This document shows positions 1-5,384 of a stretch of 6,737 nt of DNA, one piece after another. The position numbers and the translations under genes were made by a program. Under the pieces are notes generated by a model that saw nothing but the letters and a program-made list of their open reading frames with translations, did no database searches and was not told where the DNA came from. Position 1 is the first letter of the stretch. The number at the start of each line of letters is the position of its first letter. This stretch comes from CAZMRW01 sp964568805 (GTDB lineage Bacteria > Pseudomonadota > Gammaproteobacteria > Methylococcales > Methylomonadaceae): positions 1-6,737 of the forward strand of contig CAZMRW010000131.1 in the NCBI GenBank assembly GCA_964568805.1, in the 5' to 3' direction.

Positions 1-184
1 TTGACCTCTATAGCTCTAATTCCGCTCGCTTTATTTAGTTTTGCAAGTTCCTCAGTCTATTATCGGCGCGATTTATGGATTGATCTTGCCCGTATCTAGC
101 AATGGTATGAACTTCTCCCACCTTACTGCATCAATGTGCCAGTTTGGTAGAATTTTCTTTCCAAACAACCGGGATGAGTCCGGG
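1..184. other. Probable left flank of an IS110-type element, no gene seen
   Basis: This AT-rich stretch precedes the decayed IS110 transposase and contains no convincing gene. The reading frame is open upstream of the transposase ATG, but that part does not resemble the conserved IS110 N-terminus. A perfect 6-bp inverted repeat (GTTTGG at 142-147, CCAAAC at 161-166, 13-nt loop) and a direct repeat of CCGGGATGA (169-177 and 180-188) lie just before the start codon. In IS110-group elements the non-coding end upstream of the transposase encodes the bridge RNA, so this stretch could be a remnant of that end. That is inference: I cannot place the element boundary. Confidence 0.3.
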
Positions 185-569
185 ATGAATATTAAACGAG
201 TCGGTATTGATTTAGCAAAACAAGTCTTTCAAGTGCATGGCGTGGACTATTAGGATAAAGTGGTGTTGCGTAAACAGTTGCGCGGAAACCAACTGCTGAG
301 TTTTTTCGCCACGTTACCGCCGTGTTTGATTGGGATGGAAGCCTTTGGTGGTGCACATTACTGGGCAAGAGAACTACAGGAACAAGATCATACCGTGAAA
401 CAAATTGCGCCGCAGTTTGTGAAGCCTTATGTGAAGTGCAATTAGAACGACGCCAATGATGCTGAGGATATCTGTGAAGCGGTAGGCCGGCCTACGCGAT
501 GCGCTTTGTTACCATTAAGCCAATTGCCCAGCAAGACTTGCAGGCGATCCAACGGATCTGTAGTAGTGA
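185..569 (+). pseudogene. IS110-family transposase, N-terminal fragment, decayed
   Basis: This is the remnant of a DEDD transposase, the enzyme that moves IS110-type elements with a bridge RNA. The N-terminus MNIKRVGIDLAKQVFQVHGV is typical of the family. Counting codons from the ATG at 185, the acidic residues appear at D9 (GIDLAK), E52 (IGMEAFGG), D89 and D92 (NDANDAE), so the whole RuvC-like catalytic set is still visible. The gene is dead. There are in-frame TAG stops at codons 23 (251-253) and 87 (443-445), and a frameshift near 495-500, after which the reading resumes as MRFVTIKPIAQQDLQAIQRI. The C-terminal Transposase_20-type domain with its catalytic serine is missing, because the sequence switches to an IS3-type end at 570. 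Family assignment is firm. Whether an intact copy exists elsewhere in the genome cannot be seen here. Confidence 0.88.
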
Positions 570-599
570 TGATGTGGCTACACTAAACCGGACACACTC
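570..599 (+). repeat. Left terminal inverted repeat of the IS3-type element
   Basis: The end begins TGATGTGGCTACACTAAACC and contains a CCGGACAC block about 20 bases in. It pairs imperfectly, without gaps, with the right end at 1608-1637. A second near-copy of its first 18 bases lies outside the element at 1898-1915. Confidence 0.75.
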
Positions 600-622
600 T
601 TTAAAATACTCTCAAAAAAAGA

Positions 623-1607
623 GTGAATCCAAATGAAACCAGAAAACCTAATGTTTATACAGCCGAATTTAGAGCTTCGGCCGTCAAGCTGGCGAATGAA
701 TCGGATAAACCCATCATTCAGGTCGCCAAAGATCTCGGCATTAAAGTAAACAACTTGCACACCTGGATCAGCAAATACAGTCGTCCTCAAGAGAACGATA
801 AAACGGTACGAACCGATGAACTTCTTTACGACGAACTCAAACGTCTTAAGAAAGAAGTCGCCCGTCTGACCGAGGAGCGCGATTTGTTACTTGTGCCCTT
901 GGGTAAAAAAGGCGGCAGCGTACTTCGCCAAGGAACAACGGTGAAGTACCCAAAGGGCATAAATACGCCTGGATCAAACAGCATGCAACGGAATTTGCGG
1001 TGGACTCGATGTGTCGGTTCCTGCAGGTATCACGAAGCGCCTATTATGATTGGCTGCATCGGCGTTCCCACCACGGCTGAAAAAGACGATGCCGAGCTTA
1101 CGAGTATTCTGCAAAGTGAATTCAATAAAAGTCGGGCAACTTACGGAACTCGTTGCCACAAAGCTGCCTTATTAGGCCGAGACTGGACGGTCAGCCGCAG
1201 GCGAATAGGTCGTATGATGCGAGAAGCTGGGTTAGCCTGTAAAACGAAACGCAAATTCAAAGCCACGACGAACTCCAAGCATGATCAGCCGATTGCGCCT
1301 AACCATCATGTGGCATACCGATCGAGGCAGCCAATATTCGTCGGAAAGTCATCGGGCGCTGTTAACGCAGCATGGCATCCCGCAGAGCATGAGCCGTAAG
1401 GGCAATTGCTGGGATAACGCCGTTTTGGAAAGTTTCTTTCACAGTCTAAAAACCGAGCTGATACATCATCAAACCTATCAAACCCGATCGGAGGCTAAAC
1501 AGGCAGTGTTCGAATATATCGAAGTGTTTTACAACCGCGAGCGACTTCATTCCGCCAACGGTTATCTGTCGCCCATTGACTATGAATTGCAGCAAATATC
1601 TGCTTAA
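623..1607 (+). pseudogene. IS3-family transposase (orfA-orfB), disrupted
   Basis: OrfA begins at GTG 623; the nearby ATG at 633 is out of frame. Residues 12-50 are the helix-turn-helix (YTAEFRASAVKLANESDKP..., LHTWISKYSR), followed by a leucine-zipper-like LYDELKRLKKEVARLTEERD. The A6G motif (905-911) fits the family's -1 slippery site, and the usual OrfA tail (AAAYFAKEQR, stop 942-944) is readable beside it. An extra block at 890-905 puts orfA directly into the orfB frame, and another at about 950-966 throws it out again. OrfB then reads AWIKQHATEF...YYDWLHRRS in frame 1 (967 to about 1062), KDDAELTSIL...KHDQPIAPN in frame 2 (about 1069-1303), and WHTDRGSQY...QQISA in frame 3 (about 1309-1607). 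The jump near 1304-1309 is a deletion of roughly 80-90 codons that removes the first catalytic Asp. The second Asp (1320-1322) and the Glu (1428-1430) remain, 35 residues apart as expected for DD35E. Non-functional. Confidence 0.87.
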
Positions 1608-1637
1608 CAATGTGTTCGGAAAAGTGTTTACAGATCA
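1608..1637 (-). repeat. Right terminal inverted repeat of the IS3-type element
   Basis: The sequence follows the orfB stop codon directly and ends ACAGATCA. Read as the reverse complement it starts TGATCTGTAAACACTTTTCC and aligns with the left end at 570. The terminal TCA marks the element edge at 1637. Confidence 0.72.
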
Positions 1638-1813
1638 AAAGCTGGAACCACAGTTTTAAAGTCGAAGCGGTTCATGGTGAACGGTTTTCGACCCGAGTAG
1701 AGGCCAAGCATCAAGTGTTCGGATATATTGAAGTATATTACAATCGCAAAAGTCTTCACTCCCAATTAGGCTATCTCAGCCCGGAAGCTTTTGAAGCTAA
1801 AAAAGTCGCTTAG
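1638..1813 (+). pseudogene. IS3-family transposase OrfB, C-terminal fragment
   Basis: The readable peptide SWNHSFKVEAVHGERF, then EAKHQVFGYIEVYYNRKSLH, then SQLGYLSPEAFEAKKVA matches the end of the rve_3 integrase core that closes IS3-family transposases (pattern ExKxxxFxYIExxYNxxRxHSxLGYxSPxxFE). The stop is TAG at 1811-1813. The fragment starts just after the codon that would hold the catalytic Glu of the DDE triad: the codon straddling the junction (1637-1639) reads AAA where GAA or GAG is expected. Everything upstream is missing. A parallel segment occurs in the neighbouring element (EAKQAVFEYIEVFYNRERLH, within about 1490-1560), but the two differ clearly, so they come from different IS types. 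Confidence 0.82.
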
Positions 1814-1843
1814 TGGAGTGTCCGTGAAATCCGGGCAAAATCA
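1638..1843 (+). mobile_element. Right-hand remnant of a second IS3-family element
   Basis: This fragment is distinct from the element to its left. It contains the last part of an IS3-type OrfB and, after the stop codon, a right end reading GTGTCCGTGAAATCCGGGCA and closing with TCA at 1841-1843. The reverse complement of that end starts TGATTTTGCCCGG and shares only the TGAT start and the GGACAC block (at the same spacing) with the neighbouring element's end. No left end or N-terminal half of this element is present anywhere in the window, so it was truncated and not simply split by a nested insertion. Confidence 0.72.
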
Positions 1844-1897
1844 CAATTGGAATTACAGAAAAATTACGCACAGCGTTAGGAGTAGGTAATTAATACA

Positions 1898-1915
1898 TGA
1901 AGTGGCTACATTAAA
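1898..1915 (+). repeat. Orphan copy of the IS3-type left end
   Basis: TGAAGTGGCTACATTAAA matches 16 of 18 bases of the left end of the IS3-type element at 570-587, in the same orientation. The similarity begins exactly at the terminal TGA and stops after 18 bases, with no transposase sequence following. This is what a deleted or aborted copy of the same IS would leave. Confidence 0.6.
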
Positions 1916-1931
1916 GTCAGGAAATACTTTT

Positions 1932-1937
1932 TATAAT
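1932..1937 (+). promoter_or_regulatory. Candidate -10 box for the polysaccharide genes
   Basis: A perfect TATAAT lies about 140 bases upstream of the TTG start at 2073, in an AT-rich stretch. At 15-17 bases upstream there is only a weak -35 candidate (CATTAA or TTAAAG around 1909-1916), which falls in or beside the orphan IS end. A single hexamer in AT-rich DNA is weak evidence. It is the best-looking promoter before the operon, and it would be a hybrid with IS sequence. Confidence 0.35.
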
Positions 1938-1956
1938 ACCAAAAAGTAAGTTCCCT

Positions 1957-2082
1957 ATGAGTCAAAACCATGATAAAAGCGAGACTAAAGAATTAATCAA
2001 TGACTCAATGTAGGTGCTGATTGAGCGCTACAATGAGTTAATTTTTATAAATATTAAGGACAGGACTTTACCTTGCCACTAA
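1957..2082 (+). pseudogene. Short reading frame with an internal amber stop, function unknown
   Basis: From ATG 1957 the frame reads MSQNHDKSETKELINDSM, stops at TAG 2011-2013, and continues in the same frame as VLIERYNELIFINIKDRTLP to TAA at 2080-2082. Both halves look like ordinary charged or amphipathic protein, and the open frame resumes immediately, which suggests one small gene of about 41 codons with a nonsense change, or the front of a lost larger gene. The end overlaps the TTG start of the next gene by 10 bases (2073-2082), so translation of this frame could have been coupled to the downstream gene. GTG 2014 could restart the second half. I recognise no family, and the low length makes chance a real alternative. 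Confidence 0.35.
2062..2065 (+). promoter_or_regulatory. Shine-Dalgarno site supporting the TTG start at 2073
   Basis: AGGA at 2062-2065, inside AAGGACAGGA, ends 7 bases before TTG 2073. No in-frame ATG occurs until codon 50 of the same protein (2220), and no other start in the region has comparable spacing, so this site decides the start. Confidence 0.65.
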
Positions 2083-4199
2083 GAATCATCAGACATCGAA
2101 TCAATTCCATTAAAACTTTAATAAGAATCCTCCTTGATATCGTGAGTAGAAGCGGCGGGATAGAGGGGGCTGTATGTAAAGCGTACTCGTTATTCCGCGA
2201 TGAAGGCATTGCTGGTCTTATGCAAAGACTTTCTTCGTCGATTGTTGAAACGGATCCTTTATCGCGATTGAACACGCTGGAATCGTATGTTTACGAAAAA
2301 TTCTTGGCTGCTAATAACAAGGTCAATTGGGCGAGTCGTTATGTGCCGAAAGTATCTGACAGCCTGGATTCGAACCAAATTCCCGTAAAGACCATTGCCT
2401 TTTATTTGCCGCAATTCCATCCCATTCCTGAGAATGATCTCTGGTGGGGAAAAGGGTTTACTGAATGGACGAATGTCAGCAAGGCGCAGCCTCAGTTCCT
2501 CGGACACTACCAGCCGCATCTGCCTGGTGAATTGGGTTTTTATGATCTACGCCTGCCGGAAGTGATGCATCAGCAAGTTGAACTGGCGCGTAAATATGGC
2601 GTTTCAGGATTCTGTTTTCACTATTACTGGTTTGGTGGCAAGCGCCTTCTTGAGTTGCCTATCAACAATTTTTTAGCAGACCCGTCGATGAATATAGATT
2701 TTTGCTTCTGCTGGGCTAATGAAAACTGGTCGCGACGCTGGGACGGATCAGAAAATGATCTTCTTATGGCGCAAAATCATTCGCCAGAAGATGATGTTGC
2801 TTTTATCGAAGCGATGTTTCCGGCATTTTCTGATCCTCGCTATATCCGTATTAACGATAAACCATTGCTGATAGTTTATCGTGCCAGTATCTTGCCTGAT
2901 GCGAAGGCAACTGCGGCCCGATGGCGCAAACGCGCGCAGGAAATGGGTTTCCCCGACCTGTATCTGGTGGCGGCCCGTACTTTCGAAATTACTGACCCTC
3001 GGCCGTATGGATTTGATGCCGCAGTGGAATTTCCGCCGCATCAGTTTAGAATCCCTCCTGTAAATCGCAAATACAAAGTCATCAACCGAAATTATCATGG
3101 CAATATTTTCGATTATGCACAGTTGGCAAAGGAATATGGGCAGCAAACAGAAACCAGGTTTGTCAATTTCAAGACAGTGTCACCGTCCTGGGATAATGAA
3201 GCCCGGAAACCGGGCTTTGGTCATACTTTCGCTAACGCTTTGCCGGAGCTTTATGCAAAATGGCTCACGGAAGCAGCGCAGACAACTTTACAATATAAAC
3301 CTGAGGAACGACTGCTCTTTATAAACGCGTGGAACGAATGGGCCGAAGGCGCACACCTCGAGCCGGATCGTTATTACGGTTATGCCTACTTGCAGGCCAC
3401 AGCCAATGTCTTGCGTAATCTTGCCATCAGTGAAGACGAGGTAACAACGCTTATTACTGATGTTAATGCCAATTTTTCCAAACGCCATGAAGTTGCGGTA
3501 ATTCTCCATGTATATTATGAAGATCTGATCGACTCAATTTTTTCCACATACCTGTCACCGTTGCAGGATACTGTTGATTTGTTTGTCACCATTAAAAAAG
3601 ACATTTCTTTAAATGCCTTAAAGAAAATTCGAAGGTGGTTTCCCAATGTTTACTTCCTAATGACGGAGAACCGCGGGCGTGATATTCGGCCTTTTTTATT
3701 GGCTTACAAACACGTTGATCAGCTGGGATACCGGTATGCATGCAAGCTGCACACCAAAAAATCACCGCAAAGAACAGACGGCGAGAACCTGCGTGAGAGT
3801 TTGATATCTTCTTTGGTTGGTTCACCTGATCACGTGGAGAGAATAGTTGGTGAATTTTTATTAAACGATAAGCTGGGTTTGCTTGTACCACCTAATTCAT
3901 TAATTGATCTCTCAGTACCCTATATTCACATCGATAATAAAAAATGGCTGGACCAACTTCTCGATCGGCTTGGGGCAAACGATCAAATTGGCAGTTACAC
4001 CTTCCACTTCCCAGCCGGGTCGATGTACTGGTTTCGGATCTCCGCACTTCTGCCGCTGCTTGATGAATCTGTCATTGGACTGGATGAGTTTGAATTGGAA
4101 GCCGGCCAGTTGGATGGCACACTGGCGCATGCGGTTGAACGGATTATAGGATTGCTGCCTTCACGATTAGGGTATGACATGTTGGAGCTAAATGAATAA
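2073..4199 (+). CDS. WbsX/GH99-like and RgpF-like two-domain polysaccharide biosynthesis protein
   Basis: A 708-residue protein, TTG start, likely cytoplasmic or membrane-associated, acting in surface polysaccharide (O-antigen or rhamnan-type) assembly. Residues 1-100 are a basic, helical N-terminal region without a recognised domain. Residues about 105-447 are a WbsX-type (glycosyltransferase WbsX, GH99-like) domain: AFYLPQFHPIPEND (109-122), WWGKGFTEWTN (124-134), HYQPHLP (145-151), CWANENWSRRWDG (213-225) and NAWNEWAEGAHLEPD (418-432), the last two carrying conserved acidic residues. Residues about 470-704 are an RgpF-like domain, named for rhamnan synthesis protein F: TENRGRDIRPFLLAY (531-545), KLHTKKS (558-564), FPAGSMYWFR (646-655). 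The WbsX-RgpF pairing is a known architecture. The exact linkage or sugar cannot be read from the sequence. No signal peptide is seen. The next gene follows after 65 bases on the same strand and is probably co-transcribed. The gene is more AT-rich than purD, in keeping with acquired cell-surface genes. Domain calls are strong, the biochemical role is only general. Confidence 0.9.
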   Translation: MPLRIIRHRINSIKTLIRILLDIVSRSGGIEGAVCKAYSLFRDEGIAGLMQRLSSSIVETDPLSRLNTLESYVYEKFLAANNKVNWASRYVPKVSDSLDSNQIPVKTIAFYLPQFHPIPENDLWWGKGFTEWTNVSKAQPQFLGHYQPHLPGELGFYDLRLPEVMHQQVELARKYGVSGFCFHYYWFGGKRLLELPINNFLADPSMNIDFCFCWANENWSRRWDGSENDLLMAQNHSPEDDVAFIEAMFPAFSDPRYIRINDKPLLIVYRASILPDAKATAARWRKRAQEMGFPDLYLVAARTFEITDPRPYGFDAAVEFPPHQFRIPPVNRKYKVINRNYHGNIFDYAQLAKEYGQQTETRFVNFKTVSPSWDNEARKPGFGHTFANALPELYAKWLTEAAQTTLQYKPEERLLFINAWNEWAEGAHLEPDRYYGYAYLQATANVLRNLAISEDEVTTLITDVNANFSKRHEVAVILHVYYEDLIDSIFSTYLSPLQDTVDLFVTIKKDISLNALKKIRRWFPNVYFLMTENRGRDIRPFLLAYKHVDQLGYRYACKLHTKKSPQRTDGENLRESLISSLVGSPDHVERIVGEFLLNDKLGLLVPPNSLIDLSVPYIHIDNKKWLDQLLDRLGANDQIGSYTFHFPAGSMYWFRISALLPLLDESVIGLDEFELEAGQLDGTLAHAVERIIGLLPSRLGYDMLELNE

Positions 4200-4264
4200 G
4201 TTTTTGGGCCTTATTCTCAGCTTTTTGATTCAGTTTACGGTTTGATTTTATAGATCCTCTCAAA

Positions 4265-5248
4265 ATGATATGGCCAAAGGTAACAGTGATTATCGTCAAC
4301 TGGAACGGCGAGCATTTCCTCGAATGTTGCCTGTCGGCATTGCTGGCGCAGACCGTCTTGCCCCACGAGATCATCCTGGTTGATAACGCGAGTTCTGATA
4401 AGTCGCTCGACATTGCGCGTCGCTTTGCATCGGTGCATCTGCTGGCACAGGATGAAAACCTTGGTTTTGCGCTCGGAAATAATCTGGCGATCGGGATGGC
4501 CTCCGTCGAATCGGAATGGATTGCTTTGCTCAATCCTGATGCATTCCCTGAGCCGCATTGGCTGGAGGCATTGTTGACTGCGGCGCAGATCTATCCGGCC
4601 CATGACGTATTCGGCAGTCAGCTGTTAAATGCAAATGATCCGGCGCTATTGGATGGCGCAGGTGATGTTTATCACATGAGCGGTCTGGTCTGGCGTGGGG
4701 GGCATGGCGTAGCCGCAACATCCTGTTCGGAGCAGGTGCACGAAATCTTCTCTCCATGTGCAGCAGCGGCAATGTATCGGCGCAGTGCACTACGTACGGT
4801 GGGTGGTTTCGACGAGGATTATTTCTGTTATGTGGAAGATGTGGACCTCGGTTTTCGGTTAAGGCTGGCGGGGCATCATTGCCTCTACGTGCCGTCTTCG
4901 GTCGTGCGCCACGTCGGTTCGGGCACAACGGGCGGGCAGCATAGCGATTTTTCCGTTTACCACGGCCATCGCAATCTGGTCTGGACATTCATCAAAAACA
5001 TGCCCGGCATCTTGTTTTGGTTGTTACTGCCGCTGCATGTGTTGCTCAATATCGCCACGGTGGGCTATTTTATCTTGAGAGGTCAGGGCCGTGTCATCAT
5101 CCGCGCCAAGTATGACGCGATCAAGGGCATTCCTCACATGCTGAAAAAACGGCGGTTGATTCAGCAAAACCGAAAGGCATCGATTCCGAATATCTGGCGA
5201 GTGCTGGATAAGCGTTGGCTGCCATTCAGGCGCTCAAACGATGGCTAA
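4265..5248 (+). CDS. Family 2 glycosyltransferase, rhamnosyltransferase-like
   Basis: A 327-residue GT-A fold glycosyltransferase that should transfer a sugar from a nucleotide donor to a growing lipid-linked glycan at the inner face of the cytoplasmic membrane. Visible motifs are VTVIIVNWNG (6-15), EIILVDNASSD (35-45, donor binding), NLGFALGNN (65-73), LLNPDAFP (88-95, in place of the metal-binding DXD), GGFDEDYFCYVEDVDLGFRL (180-199, containing the ED motif near the acceptor and base site), and a hydrophobic stretch at about 246-271 followed by a basic tail, suggesting membrane attachment. This layout is that of WbbL/RfbF-like rhamnosyltransferases, but donor specificity cannot be fixed from motifs. 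ATG 4265 is chosen because the protein starts right at the first beta strand; the Shine-Dalgarno match before it is poor, so translation may rely on coupling or be modest. It lies 65 bases after the WbsX-RgpF gene and converges with purD. Confidence 0.9.
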   Translation: MIWPKVTVIIVNWNGEHFLECCLSALLAQTVLPHEIILVDNASSDKSLDIARRFASVHLLAQDENLGFALGNNLAIGMASVESEWIALLNPDAFPEPHWLEALLTAAQIYPAHDVFGSQLLNANDPALLDGAGDVYHMSGLVWRGGHGVAATSCSEQVHEIFSPCAAAAMYRRSALRTVGGFDEDYFCYVEDVDLGFRLRLAGHHCLYVPSSVVRHVGSGTTGGQHSDFSVYHGHRNLVWTFIKNMPGILFWLLLPLHVLLNIATVGYFILRGQGRVIIRAKYDAIKGIPHMLKKRRLIQQNRKASIPNIWRVLDKRWLPFRRSNDG

Positions 5249-5281
5249 TCGCGGCTTGGTTGAGTTTTAACTGTGAAAATT

Positions 5282-5343
5282 GTGGGAGCGACGCCTACGT
5301 CGCGACTAAAGCCTTCAAATCGCGACGTAGGCGTCGCTCCCAC
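5282..5343. repeat. Perfect 24-bp palindrome (REP-like) between convergent genes
   Basis: GTGGGAGCGACGCCTACGTC plus GCGA (5282-5305) is matched by its exact reverse complement at 5320-5343, separated by a 14-nt loop (CTAAAGCCTTCAAA). The hairpin would be very stable in either transcript. It sits 33 bases after the glycosyltransferase stop and 41 bases beyond the purD stop on the other strand, so it could block readthrough or protect both 3' ends. It lacks a T-run on either side, so it is not a textbook intrinsic terminator. The GTGGGAGCGA...TCGCTCCCAC form resembles dispersed REP elements of gammaproteobacteria; whether it repeats in this genome cannot be seen from one copy. Confidence 0.85.
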
Positions 5344-5384
5344 TGGGTACTTATTTGTCCTGGGCAAAATTTTATTCAGTGTTC

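Larger units (their letters stand above)
570..1637 (+). mobile_element. IS3-family insertion sequence, degenerate, ends retained
   Basis: The element is bounded by imperfect terminal inverted repeats that begin TGA and end TCA, as is usual for IS3-family elements. The left end (570-599) and the reverse complement of the right end (1608-1637) align without gaps at about 20 of 30 positions by eye, including TGAT, an ACACT block, CCG and ACACA. Between them lie a broken orfA/orfB transposase. At 1068 bp it is shorter than a typical 1.2-1.3 kb member because the DDE domain carries an internal deletion. I see no 3-4 bp target duplication: the left flank ends in TGA and the right flank starts AAA. 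It separates an IS110 fragment from a second IS3-type fragment, so deletions or recombination followed insertion. Not autonomous. Confidence 0.83.
1844..1956. other. Intergenic remnant between the IS fragments and the polysaccharide genes
   Basis: No intact gene is seen. One frame reads ITEKLRTALGVGN followed by TAA at 1891-1893, which could be the tail of a gene destroyed by the insertions, but it is too short to identify. The stretch also holds an orphan IS end (1898-1915), an 8-bp inverted repeat (TACTTTTT at 1925-1932, AAAAAGTA at 1941-1948) and a TATAAT box. Confidence 0.4.

Noticed and set aside
1..29. Sigma70 promoter from TTGACC at the window start
   Set aside because: The -35-like hexamer is good, but 17 bases downstream there is GCTCGC, with no acceptable -10.
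41..184. N-terminal extension of the IS110 reading frame upstream of codon ATG 185
   Set aside because: The frame is open, but the conserved family N-terminus begins at MNIKRVGIDLAK; the upstream translation has no family-like features and lies where IS110 elements carry non-coding sequence.
1925..1948. Intrinsic terminator from the inverted repeat TACTTTTT / AAAAAGTA
   Set aside because: The stem is almost all A-T and only 8 bp, with no GC-rich core and no T-run after it on the plus strand; a weak structure overlapping a TATAAT box is more likely incidental.
4530..4988. 152-codon open frame on the minus strand inside the glycosyltransferase gene
   Set aside because: Its product is Arg/Pro/His-rich and of low plausibility, and the plus strand holds all GT2 motifs without interruption.
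5282..5343. CRISPR-like repeat unit
   Set aside because: Only one palindromic unit is present, with no repeat-spacer periodicity and no cas genes.
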